Below are positions 26,746 through 35,433 of a DNA stretch of 64,000 nt, piece by piece. The notes below the pieces were generated by a model. That model did no database searches. It was not told the origin of the DNA and was given only the letters and a program-made list of their open reading frames with translations. This stretch comes from JALZUV01 sp963837025 (GTDB lineage: Bacteria > Pseudomonadota > Alphaproteobacteria > Rickettsiales > JALZUV01): assembly GCA_963837025.1 (NCBI GenBank), contig CAWILT010000002.1, positions 620,001 through 684,000 of the forward strand, written 5' to 3'. Every line of letters starts with the position of its first letter. The first letter of the stretch is position 1. Made by a program: the position numbers and the translations under genes.

Positions 26746-28341
26746 CTACGCTAAATAGATAATCATCGCGGTCATCACAGCGAGTAAAGCAATAGATAAT
26801 ACACTGATGCGGCGATAGAACGGCAGCACAACTTCAGTACCATCACCAAATGTTTGAGCTTGGGTGTAACAATATTCTTTATTCGACGTATCTTTGCTAT
26901 GGTCAGAAAACGCGCTAACACCAAAACCGATAATTATCGCGCTAAAGAATATAATTACAGCCATGATTGTGTAATGAATAGTGGGTAAACCAGCATCCGC
27001 CCAAACGCTTGTTACTTCTTTTAGAATAAACAAGGTTACTCCACCTACTAAGCTGGCCATTACAGCCCAAAACGCTGCTGTGGATGTAATATATCGTGAG
27101 AATAAACCTAAGAAATAAACGGCTACAATGCCCGGAACAATATAGGCTAAAGAGGATTGGAAATATTCAAATAATGTTCCAAACTGCGTAATAAACGGCA
27201 CACATGCAATGCCTACAATCATAAATATGCCCGTTAAGATACGGCCAAGAGCAACCAAACGCTTATCGGGAATATCTTTTTTGAATTCGATGATAAAATC
27301 ATAAGTTACAAGCGTGGCAGCGGCATTTAAAGTGGATGACAAACTAGACATAATAGCTGCGACAAGCGCTGTAAGCACCAAACCGCGCAAACCTACCGGC
27401 AATAAATCAACGGTTAATACCGGAAATGCCATATCTGCTCGTTCAAGCTCAGGATATAATGCCAAGGCTATCAGCCCAGGAATGATCATAAGAAATAAAT
27501 TTGGAAGCTTTAAAAAACCTGCAAATAATGCGCCTTTTTGGCCTTCAATTAAGTTTTTAGCGCCTAATGCACGCTGGGCAATAAATTGGTTAAGTGTCCA
27601 ATAATAAAAACCAAGCAAGACAACACCAAAAATTCCAGGCCAAGGTAAAAATCCGTCGCTCGCAGGTTTAATAAGCTCCGTTTTGGATTGGGGCAAGGCA
27701 GCCATCATTGCATCCCAACCGCCAACTTTTTCTAATCCAACCCAACAAACAATCGTTGCACCGATAACCAGTAAAACCGCCTGAAAAGTATCGGCCACTA
27801 CAACCGACTCCAACCCACCATAAAGCGTGTATAGCCCAACAAGTAAGCCTAATACGATAGTTGTTTGCATCAAGCTGATACTGGGGAAAAGTAAGTTTAT
27901 AACCATACCCCCCGCATAGAGCGCGCCCGCAGTGTCAATAAAGGTAATCGCCAAAATCGTAAATGCCGAATAAGCAAGGCGAGAGCGGCGATCAAATCGC
28001 TTTTCTAAAAATTCAGGGATGGTGGCAATATTAGCTTTAAGAAAATAAGGAAGCATGAAAAACGCGAAAAAGACGAGTGCAACCACCGCCGTCCACTCAT
28101 AGTTGAATACAACCATTCCATGCTCATAAGTGGCACCCATTAGACCCACAAAGCTGGCGCCTGACATGTTAGATGCGTAGAGCGAGAACCCGATTAGATA
28201 CCAAGGAAGCGAGCGGCTAGCTAAAAAGTAGTCTTCAGCTGTTTCATTGCCCCGCCCGTAATACCAACCTATAAATAAAACAATAAGGAAATAAGCCCCA
28301 ATAATGGCGTAATCTAAACCCTCTAAAGCAAATTCTGGCAT
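26746..28341 (-). CDS. Sodium/solute symporter (SSS family)
   Basis: A 531-residue permease with about 14 membrane helices of the SSS/SGLT-like family. The ATG at 28341 is preferred to the upstream one, because GAGGG lies 7 bases before it. Signatures: ETAEDYFLASRSLPWYLIGF near the N-terminus, SNMSGASFVGLMGATYEHG, VIAGA-like middle helices, ALVAAIMSSLSSTLNAAATL (the conserved M-S-S-x-x-S sodium-site helix), and a C-terminal block with FFSAIIIGFGVSAF. Sequence style is nearest to sugar or myo-inositol-type members, but the substrate cannot be told. The trehalase gene is 0.6 kb away on the other strand, so a sugar is plausible. Confidence 0.92.
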   Translation of the reverse strand: MPEFALEGLDYAIIGAYFLIVLFIGWYYGRGNETAEDYFLASRSLPWYLIGFSLYASNMSGASFVGLMGATYEHGMVVFNYEWTAVVALVFFAFFMLPYFLKANIATIPEFLEKRFDRRSRLAYSAFTILAITFIDTAGALYAGGMVINLLFPSISLMQTTIVLGLLVGLYTLYGGLESVVVADTFQAVLLVIGATIVCWVGLEKVGGWDAMMAALPQSKTELIKPASDGFLPWPGIFGVVLLGFYYWTLNQFIAQRALGAKNLIEGQKGALFAGFLKLPNLFLMIIPGLIALALYPELERADMAFPVLTVDLLPVGLRGLVLTALVAAIMSSLSSTLNAAATLVTYDFIIEFKKDIPDKRLVALGRILTGIFMIVGIACVPFITQFGTLFEYFQSSLAYIVPGIVAVYFLGLFSRYITSTAAFWAVMASLVGGVTLFILKEVTSVWADAGLPTIHYTIMAVIIFFSAIIIGFGVSAFSDHSKDTSNKEYCYTQAQTFGDGTEVVLPFYRRISVLSIALLAVMTAMIIYLA

Positions 28342-28447
28342 AATACCCTCACCGTTTTTAAGCTTAGGGTTTAGCAAGAAGTTACGAGACTAGCAAATTA
28401 TTTGAATTTTTAGGTAATTTAGCCGCTAAAGTAATCAATAATTTTGT

Positions 28448-28705
28448 TTAAAAACTTCTTTTACTAGGATGGCTCGCTTTAAAAATTCCGGATAATATAT
28501 CTGCTAGATCACGTAGAGTTTCTGACGATACATTAGAGTTTTTTGATGCAGCCGCCTTTACGGCACCGCTTAATTCGTGGGGAGTAAAATCCCCAGATCT
28601 CGCTGCTGCCATAGCCATGCTGCCAAACTCAACTGAACTATCTGCAGTAATAAGTGTGTCTAACAAGGCCGCCCGATTTTCAATAATCTGATTAATTTTG
28701 CTCAT
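28448..28705 (-). CDS. Small helical protein of unknown function
   Basis: A predicted 85-residue cytosolic protein, all-helical in appearance: MSKINQIIENRAALLDTLI, then SSVEFGSMAMAAARSGDFTP, HELSGAVKAAASKN and a closing LRDLADILSGIFKASHPS. The ATG at 28705 is preferred over an upstream TTG, since GGGAAAA lies about 8 bases before it. Ala- and Ser-rich. No family is recognised. It lies alone between the symporter and trehalase, 106 bp upstream of the symporter and on the same strand, and could share its transcript. Confidence 0.6.
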   Translation of the reverse strand: MSKINQIIENRAALLDTLITADSSVEFGSMAMAAARSGDFTPHELSGAVKAAASKNSNVSSETLRDLADILSGIFKASHPSKRSF

Positions 28706-28920
28706 AAAATTTTCCCACAAATGTAATAGTTATACATATTACAATAACATTGAATTATTAAGGAATTGTTACATTTAATTTATATTTAAAAATGTGACTC
28801 AACATTTTGCACTATGTTTACTGCTCCCTTACTAACCGCTTGCATTTTTACGGGCTTGGCTTATTAGCCTACTTAGCTGGGTAAATCCCTTTTGATAATG
28901 CTTACGGAGGTGCGTGTCCT

Positions 28921-30801
28921 ATGTCATTCAATTTAGATGATTTTTTGCATCGGCATATGCCAGAGTTTTTGCAGTCCTTATTATCAAATCCAAATCATGG
29001 CTTAGATGAAGAGTGCAACATTAGCATGCTACAGCGCGAACTTTCGCCCGTACGCGATTATATACATAACATGTGGAAAAAGCTTATTCGCACCCATTCC
29101 GATTTATTTTTAGAAGCGTTATATGATCCAAAGGTGCCGCGCAGCCCTGATGCAACGCGTATTTTATATATTTCCAGCAAACAAGATGAAGATGAAGTGC
29201 GTCAAAATTTAAATGCTGCGCGTGAACGCTTGGTTGAGAAAATTGTATGTGGCACCTTAAAAGATATTAGCGAAGAAGATTTGCCAGCCATCGATATCCG
29301 CAAACTACCACCCCTTACAAAACCCCTTAAAATTGGCGATCATCAACATAGTTTAATGTATTTGCCTTATCCATATGTCGTGCCTGGCCCGCGTTTCAAC
29401 GAGATGTATAATTGGGATACCGCCTTTGTTATTCGCGGATTATTCCAAGATAAAAAATTCGATTTGGCGAAGGCATTTGTGGAAAACATGCTTTACCAAA
29501 TTGAGCATTACGGCACCATATTAAATGGCAATCGTACCTATTATTATGATTCCAATAAAAGCCGCAGCCAACCTCCTATCTTATCGGGTAAAATTGTGGG
29601 TATTTATCATAATTACGATAAATTAAGCCAACAACAATCGGAAACAAAACATGATTGGTTAAAGCGCGCGCTTGCTACAGCTGAAAAATATTATCAGCAT
29701 TGGGTAACTTCACCGCATTTACATGAAGAAAGCCAGTTATCCATGTATAATTCAGATTTAGGATTTCCCGCTTTTGAAGTGATACACAGCGAAAAGTCGC
29801 ATTATGATAAGGCTTTAAAGTATCTTCGTGAAATGTATCATAAACAGCAATCGATTGGTGATAACACCCCACTTGATTTTCAAGATAGAAAAGACAGATA
29901 TTATTTAGAACAATATTATATTCCGGCTAGTAAAGTGAAGAATGATGGCCTATCGCGCGCTTTTTATCGTGGCGATCGTGCTATGCGCGAAACAGGGTTT
30001 GACCCCTCACGACGTTTCGGATTTTTTAACGTAGATGTAATTAATTACTTACCCGTTTGCCTTAATTCATTGCGTTATAAAATGGAGCGCGAAATGGGCG
30101 AAATGTATCGTGAACTCGCCAATTATGAGCCCGAAGGCGCTAACGAAGCAGGCGAAACATGGCGTAAATTAGCACATCATTGGTCAGATAAGGCGAATCA
30201 AACGGGGCTTAGTATCAATAGTTGGCTATGGGATAAAGGTGTGCAGAATGCTGATGGAACGTGGCAACGCAAACCCTGCTATCACGACTTTAACATCAAT
30301 AAGAAACTATGCGAAAAATATAATCTCCCTGAATTTCGCGATTATGATTTTATTAGCTCCTTCTATCCAATGTGGGTGGGTATCTCTACACCAGAACAAG
30401 CAGCCGATGTGGTGAAACATTTGTTACCTCGCATTAAAACCGAATGGGGTGTCATGGCATCATCGCGTCAAACCGGTGCTCAGTGGGATAAGCCTTTTAT
30501 GTGGGCGCCTTTAGTTGTAATAACGGTAGAAGCGTTAGAGCGCTATAGCTTCAACCAAGAAGCGCTTGAAGTATGCATCGGATTTTTAAAATTAATTGCT
30601 ATTGATTTTAAACGCACCGGTAAACTTTATGAGAAATATGATGCAGTATATGGCAGCTCTGATGTATCAAAAAATATCGCCATGGGTTACAGCGAAAATG
30701 TTGAGGGTTTCGCTTGGACGAACTCTGCCGTGTTAGAATTAACGGAAGCAGCAAATCGCATCTCAGAATTTATGAAAAAGGATGTAACTGCCGCCGTTTA
30801 A
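28921..30801 (+). CDS. treF: Alpha,alpha-trehalase, GH37 family
   Basis: A 626-residue trehalase that hydrolyses trehalose to two glucoses. Both family signatures are seen: PGPRFNEMYNWDTAF (residues 155-169; PGGRFxExYxWD in most members, with Pro for the second Gly here) and QWDKPFMWAPL near residue 520. RAMRETGFDPSRRF, FNVDVINYLPVCLNSLRY and the closing NIAMGYSENVEGFAWTNSAV fit the (alpha/alpha)6 barrel. No signal peptide, so it is the cytoplasmic TreF type. The gene is preceded by an excellent ribosome site (GGAGGTG). It converges with the hydrolase gene 3 bp later. Trehalose may serve as osmolyte turnover, in line with the stress genes. Confidence 0.92.
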   Translation: MSFNLDDFLHRHMPEFLQSLLSNPNHGLDEECNISMLQRELSPVRDYIHNMWKKLIRTHSDLFLEALYDPKVPRSPDATRILYISSKQDEDEVRQNLNAARERLVEKIVCGTLKDISEEDLPAIDIRKLPPLTKPLKIGDHQHSLMYLPYPYVVPGPRFNEMYNWDTAFVIRGLFQDKKFDLAKAFVENMLYQIEHYGTILNGNRTYYYDSNKSRSQPPILSGKIVGIYHNYDKLSQQQSETKHDWLKRALATAEKYYQHWVTSPHLHEESQLSMYNSDLGFPAFEVIHSEKSHYDKALKYLREMYHKQQSIGDNTPLDFQDRKDRYYLEQYYIPASKVKNDGLSRAFYRGDRAMRETGFDPSRRFGFFNVDVINYLPVCLNSLRYKMEREMGEMYRELANYEPEGANEAGETWRKLAHHWSDKANQTGLSINSWLWDKGVQNADGTWQRKPCYHDFNINKKLCEKYNLPEFRDYDFISSFYPMWVGISTPEQAADVVKHLLPRIKTEWGVMASSRQTGAQWDKPFMWAPLVVITVEALERYSFNQEALEVCIGFLKLIAIDFKRTGKLYEKYDAVYGSSDVSKNIAMGYSENVEGFAWTNSAVLELTEAANRISEFMKKDVTAAV

Positions 30802-30804
30802 TAA

Positions 30805-31641
30805 TTATAGGCTATTTAAAAACGTGAGCATTTCAGTATTTAATTGGTCTTTATGCGTTATATTCAATCCGTGTGGCGCTTTTTTTATGATCTTAAATTG
30901 GGCATGCGGCGCTAATTTTGCAGTGCGTTCACCACAAACTTCAATTGGACAAATTTGATCATCCTCACCATGCACAATCAATAAAGGTAGCTCAATTTTC
31001 TTCACATCATCACGAAAGTCAGTTTCTCCAAATGATGTTATGCAATCATGCATAGCCTTTGGCGAAGCAGCTAATGTTTGCTGCCATAAATAATCAAGGA
31101 ACGCTTCGCTCACCGTATCTTTATTTTTAGAATAGTTGGTGAAATCTTTTTGCCATTTTGCAATGAATGCAAATCGATCTTGCTTTACATTTTTACGCAT
31201 ATCATCAAATATTTTCATGGGCACGCCTTGCGGATTATCATCCGTTTTTAACATGTAAGGCGTAACCGCAGAAATAAGCATTGCCGCGCTTAAACGATGT
31301 GCACTATATTGGCCTAAATAACGTGCAACTTCACCGCCACCCATTGAAAAGCCTGCAATCACGGCATCGTTTAAATCTAACGCCTCAATAAGACCTTTTA
31401 AATCAGCAGCAAGGGTATCGTAGTCATAACCTGACCAAGGTTTATCTGACTGGCCAAAGCCACGTCGATCATAGGCAATCACACGATAACCAGCCGACAC
31501 CAATGCTTCCATTTGAGGCTCCCACGCGCGATGGGTTAACGGCCAACCGTGAATTAAAATCACAGGGCGACCCGATCCATAATCTTCATAAAATAAGTTT
31601 ATAGATTTATCTTCTACCGTTTTAACCGCTATTATGCTCAT
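30805..31641 (-). CDS. Alpha/beta hydrolase (non-haem chloroperoxidase-like)
   Basis: A 278-residue alpha/beta hydrolase. VILIHGWPLTHRAWEPQM supplies the oxyanion-hole H-G-W segment, AYDRRGFGQSDKP the next strand, AGFSMGGGEVARYLG the nucleophile elbow with S99, HGEDDQICPIEVC the acid, and KKAPHGLNI the histidine. The G-x-S-M-G-G-G-E motif and the D-R-R-G-F-G-x-S loop match the arylesterase/non-haem chloroperoxidase subfamily. It converges with trehalase, 3 bp apart. No membrane segment. Substrate unknown; these enzymes often act as esterases or perhydrolases. Confidence 0.92.
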   Translation of the reverse strand: MSIIAVKTVEDKSINLFYEDYGSGRPVILIHGWPLTHRAWEPQMEALVSAGYRVIAYDRRGFGQSDKPWSGYDYDTLAADLKGLIEALDLNDAVIAGFSMGGGEVARYLGQYSAHRLSAAMLISAVTPYMLKTDDNPQGVPMKIFDDMRKNVKQDRFAFIAKWQKDFTNYSKNKDTVSEAFLDYLWQQTLAASPKAMHDCITSFGETDFRDDVKKIELPLLIVHGEDDQICPIEVCGERTAKLAPHAQFKIIKKAPHGLNITHKDQLNTEMLTFLNSL

Positions 31642-31734
31642 AAGAATTCCCTTTTTTTGTAGCTCATCTATAGCCTAAATAATGTAAAAATAGCATTAGG
31701 AACGCTTAAAAACTGGAATTAAATAGTGGCAGAT

Positions 31735-32466
31735 TTATAGCCTAGCTGTGCCGAGATAGGCAGTTGTTTTGCACGCTCGCTCAACAATGGCTTTAAATAA
31801 GCGGCGCGAAGAATCTCGATGTAACATTAATTCTGGATGCCATTGAACACCAAGTATAAAAGAATGATCCTTGCCAGATTCATGTTCAATCGCTTGAATA
31901 AGCCCGTTCTTTTCACATGCGCTAACACGCAAATTATTGCCAAGTTTATTGACCGCTTGATGATGAATGGAATTCACATAATATTTCGGGTAGTCGCCCA
32001 TAATGTGATACAGTCGGCTAGTGGTTTCAATGGTAATTTGGCGTCGGCCAATAAACTTGCTAAACAAGCTTTTATTCGGCAAAAATCCTTCTAAGATTTC
32101 GCTCGCTTCCTGATATAAAGTGCCATCCATAGCAACATTAATCATTTGCATGCCACGGCAAATGCCAAATAACGGTAAATTATGCTCCAGCGAATGCGAA
32201 ATAATCTTTGTTTCAAGCGTATCACGCGCCATATCATAAGCGATTGCCGGCATAACTGCAGCTTCACCATAGAGTTCGGGGTTAATATCCGTGCCGCCAG
32301 AAATGATGAATCCATGATAATCTGTTAAATCGAGTGGTGTATTGGCACTCAGCCGAACCGCCTTTGCACCTTGCATTTTTAAAGCAAATTTGGTGAAAAA
32401 CCAAAACAGTTTATCACCTTTTATGGGGCCAGTTACTCCAATTACGGGCCGTTTAGATGAAGTCAT
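31735..32466 (-). CDS. Class I glutamine amidotransferase (gamma-Glu hydrolase family)
   Basis: A class I glutamine amidotransferase-like hydrolase of the PuuD/gamma-glutamyl-GABA hydrolase type, 243 residues from the ATG at 32466. The glutamine-site IISGGTDINPELYGE is followed by the nucleophile elbow GICRGMQMINVAMDG, and GVQWHPELM supplies His and Glu of the triad. YVNSIHHQAVNKLG is also typical. Its start overlaps the amidoligase gene by 14 bp, so the two are translationally coupled, and it is the last gene of an operon that begins with acyl-CoA dehydrogenase. In such pairs the amidotransferase-like enzyme could remove what the ligase adds, or supply ammonia. Confidence 0.9.
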   Translation of the reverse strand: MTSSKRPVIGVTGPIKGDKLFWFFTKFALKMQGAKAVRLSANTPLDLTDYHGFIISGGTDINPELYGEAAVMPAIAYDMARDTLETKIISHSLEHNLPLFGICRGMQMINVAMDGTLYQEASEILEGFLPNKSLFSKFIGRRQITIETTSRLYHIMGDYPKYYVNSIHHQAVNKLGNNLRVSACEKNGLIQAIEHESGKDHSFILGVQWHPELMLHRDSSRRLFKAIVERACKTTAYLGTARL

Positions 32467-33478
32467 AATCATTTAAAAGTTTGGTGGTAGTGAGTATCCA
32501 TTTATCATCGCTTAACGTAAAGACTTCACTTAAATGCAAAAGATATGCATGCGAAAACTCATCTAAAGCTGCTTTATTATGCGCTAATGTTTCAATTAAA
32601 ACCCACATATTCCATTCATCTGCGATGCTCCATTGAGCATTATCAATATCGCAATTTGGTAAACGATAATGATAAGCAGGGCGGCCTTTTACTAATCGCT
32701 GCATTGCAACAGGTAGAGCATTTAAGCAATTCTTGTCGAGATATTTGAAAAGTGGCAATAAATCTAAAGCGCGGTTTCGTGTCGGGTTGTCCTGCAAATA
32801 ATCTGTGATAAAATCAGCTTGATAAGGTGCATAATCAGTCTGCAAAATCCGCTCAATATAAGTCTTTGGAAAAGGATCAATATAATTGAGCGCACGACGC
32901 GCAAAATCAATTTTCAGTTCTTTTTTTAACCATGGATAGAGGCAAACAAAACTACGCAAAATATCACGAATTTCATTAATATCGGCTGAATGTATTTCAG
33001 GGTTGATATGTAATCCAAAGGCAAAAACGAGTGATGCCCGCGTTCCTTCAGCGTCGCTTTGATACAAAACTTTACGAAGTTCTTCGAGCTTATTGAATGA
33101 ATCAAAATCAAGGGGTGGGGTAACAATCTCAAGGGGCACAAATTGTCCAGCGGCATTTCCCATCCACTGGCTAAAATCTTTTTGCATTTGCATGATATTA
33201 GGATTTGAAAAAGCTTCAAACAGGCTTTTATTCTCAAGTCTTTGTGCAAAATCCTTTACCACCAAGGCGTCTAGCTCCACGCGAAATTCGCCTAATTTGG
33301 TTTTAATAATGGTTTCGAGCGAGTGTTTGGAGGAAGGCTCACCACCAAATAAATTGCAAATTAAATCCGTACATTCTTTAACACCAATACTCGCAAATTC
33401 AAATTCCCAACCTGCCTTGCGTAGTTTATTTTGTGGGTTATGCCACACCGGTGGTTTGCGAAATTTAGTTTTTTGCAT
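32453..33478 (-). CDS. Putative amidoligase (PF12224-type)
   Basis: A 341-residue member of the predicted amidoligase family, which shares the glutamine-synthetase-like COOH-NH2 ligase fold. Visible marks are the N-terminal GWEFEFASIGVKE strand, the QFVPLEIVTPPL segment, FAFGLHINPE with its metal-type His, NPTRNRALDLLPLFKYLD, and AYHYRLPNCDIDNAQWSIAD followed by WNMWVLIETLA. The family was predicted from comparative genomics to form peptide or isopeptide bonds and commonly pairs with a class I amidotransferase, as here (14-bp overlap). The target, whether peptidoglycan, a protein or a metabolite, is unknown. The residues expected for metal binding look intact. Confidence 0.88.
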   Translation of the reverse strand: MQKTKFRKPPVWHNPQNKLRKAGWEFEFASIGVKECTDLICNLFGGEPSSKHSLETIIKTKLGEFRVELDALVVKDFAQRLENKSLFEAFSNPNIMQMQKDFSQWMGNAAGQFVPLEIVTPPLDFDSFNKLEELRKVLYQSDAEGTRASLVFAFGLHINPEIHSADINEIRDILRSFVCLYPWLKKELKIDFARRALNYIDPFPKTYIERILQTDYAPYQADFITDYLQDNPTRNRALDLLPLFKYLDKNCLNALPVAMQRLVKGRPAYHYRLPNCDIDNAQWSIADEWNMWVLIETLAHNKAALDEFSHAYLLHLSEVFTLSDDKWILTTTKLLNDYDFI

Positions 33479-33513
33479 GGGGTGATTATAACGAAAATTG
33501 AAATGGTTGCATC

Positions 33514-35379
33514 TTATTTACTGGCTAAACTGCGTTCTTCTAGCTCAAGCCAACGCTCCTCAGTTAGCGCTAGTTTTTTTGTGAAATTCTCAAAATCATT
33601 TATGAGGGAATGAAACTCAGTTGGATTCTTTTCAAATAAATTCTCTTCATCCAGCAAAATTTGAATAGAGCTTAGTGTTTGCTGCTGCACTTCCAACTCT
33701 TGTGGAATTTTTTCAAGCTCTAGTTTTTCGCCGTAGGTTAGTGGCTTTTTTAATTCATCAAGGGGTGCAGGTTGTGATGTTTGCGCTTGCTGAGTTTCTA
33801 AATCTGAATTTTTATCGCGTTGCAGTTTATTTGCTTTTATCGTTTTCATTTCGCGCACATAATCGCTGTAACCGCCAAAGATATTATGCACGTGTGCATC
33901 ACCTTCAAACGCCAGAATTTCGGTAACGGTGCGGTCTAAAAAATCACGGTCATGGCTAACAACAATCAATGTGCCTTTATAATCGGCCAGCATTTCTTGC
34001 AGCATATCCAGCGTATCCATATCTAAATCATTGGTCGGTTCATCAAGGATGAGGAGATTTCCCGGATTAGCCATAATCTTCGCAAGAAGTAAACGATTTT
34101 GCTGCCCACCTGAAAGGGTGGCTACTTTATTGCGCGCGAGTGTGGGGTCGAATAAAAAGCGCTTAAGATAGCCGCATACATGCATGGTTTTTTGATTTTC
34201 GCCATTACCAAGCTGCACATCTTGGCCACCATTGGGGCAAAGTGTTTCCCACAAGGTTTTTTGTGGGTCTAAATCACTGCGATATTGATCAAAATAGGAG
34301 ATATCGAGTGTTTTGCTGCGGAAAATATAGCCGCTATCCTGTTCAAGCTCTTGAATCAGAATCTTTAGAAAGGTCGATTTACCGGAGCCGTTTTTGCCTA
34401 ATATGCCTAAGCGATCACCCTTTAAAATCATATGGTTAAAATCATCAAAAATTTTGATGGTTTGGCCGTCATGTTGAAAGCTTTTGCTCACATTTTTAAA
34501 TTCTGCAGTCACTTTACTAGCATTAGGTGTATCTAACGCATCCAATGCAATTTTCTGTGAGCGTTGACGATAAGCGGCTTTATCTTGCCGCAATTTTTCA
34601 CGAAGCGATCCTAGCTCGCGTAAACGACGCACATTGCGTTGTCGACGTGCTGATACGCCGCCTTGTGTCCAGCCCTGTTCGGCTTCCACTTTCTTTTGTA
34701 AATTCTGCAATTCACGCGCTTCGTGCTCAACTTGTTCTTCTTGCCAATCTTCAAACTGCGCGTAGCCGAAAGGACATGTTTTGATATTTCCTCTATCAAC
34801 CCAAAACACCTTGCGCGACGTATTTGCCAAAAATTGCCTATCGTGGCTTACACAAATCACAGCGCCTTGATAGGATTGCAAATAATCCTCCAGCCATTCA
34901 ATCGCTTGTAAATCGAGATGGTTGGTGGGTTCATCTAACAATAAAATATCCGGTGCTTGTACCAGCGCGCGCGCCAGCGACGCACGGCGAAGTTGCCCGC
35001 CCGACAATGGCTGCATGAGCGAATCGGGATTGATGCCCAAAGGTTCAATCACCATATCGGCTAAATAGCCATTAGCCTCGTTACGCTCACTTTCAGGCAA
35101 ACCCGATAATACGAAATCCTTAACGCGCTGTTGAGGATCGTAATGGATGATTTGTGCAAGATAGCCAATAGAAGTGCCGGGGTAAACAAAGCGCTTGCCG
35201 CCATCCAGCTCTAAATCTTCTACCATTAAACGCATGAGTGTAGTTTTGCCCGCACCGTTTTTGCCCACTAAACAGATGCGGTCGCGCTCAGCAATGTGTA
35301 GCGTTAAATTTTCAAATAGTGGTTTGCCACCAAAGGTGAGCGTTATATTTTCAAGACTAAGCAAAAGCCGGTTATTCAT
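33514..35379 (-). CDS. ABC-F family ATPase (Uup-like)
   Basis: A 621-residue duplicated ABC ATPase without membrane domains. The ATG at 35379 is used because AAAGG lies about 7 bases before it; the ATG-like codon at 35403 has none. The first domain has GKNGAGKTTLMRL and LSGGQLRRASLARALVQAPD with LLLDEPTNHLD, the second GKNGSGKSTFLKIL, LSGGQQNRLLLAKIM and LLILDEPTNDLD. An interdomain linker and a C-terminal coiled coil (LEKIPQELEVQQQTLSSIQ) give the Uup type. ABC-F proteins act on ribosomes and Uup also affects precise transposon excision. It follows acyl-CoA dehydrogenase by 54 bp. Confidence 0.93.
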   Translation of the reverse strand: MNNRLLLSLENITLTFGGKPLFENLTLHIAERDRICLVGKNGAGKTTLMRLMVEDLELDGGKRFVYPGTSIGYLAQIIHYDPQQRVKDFVLSGLPESERNEANGYLADMVIEPLGINPDSLMQPLSGGQLRRASLARALVQAPDILLLDEPTNHLDLQAIEWLEDYLQSYQGAVICVSHDRQFLANTSRKVFWVDRGNIKTCPFGYAQFEDWQEEQVEHEARELQNLQKKVEAEQGWTQGGVSARRQRNVRRLRELGSLREKLRQDKAAYRQRSQKIALDALDTPNASKVTAEFKNVSKSFQHDGQTIKIFDDFNHMILKGDRLGILGKNGSGKSTFLKILIQELEQDSGYIFRSKTLDISYFDQYRSDLDPQKTLWETLCPNGGQDVQLGNGENQKTMHVCGYLKRFLFDPTLARNKVATLSGGQQNRLLLAKIMANPGNLLILDEPTNDLDMDTLDMLQEMLADYKGTLIVVSHDRDFLDRTVTEILAFEGDAHVHNIFGGYSDYVREMKTIKANKLQRDKNSDLETQQAQTSQPAPLDELKKPLTYGEKLELEKIPQELEVQQQTLSSIQILLDEENLFEKNPTEFHSLINDFENFTKKLALTEERWLELEERSLASK

Positions 35380-35433
35380 AATTGGCCTTTTACACCCAAT
35401 CAATGCTGTAAAGCTAGTGCTGATTAGCGGGGC

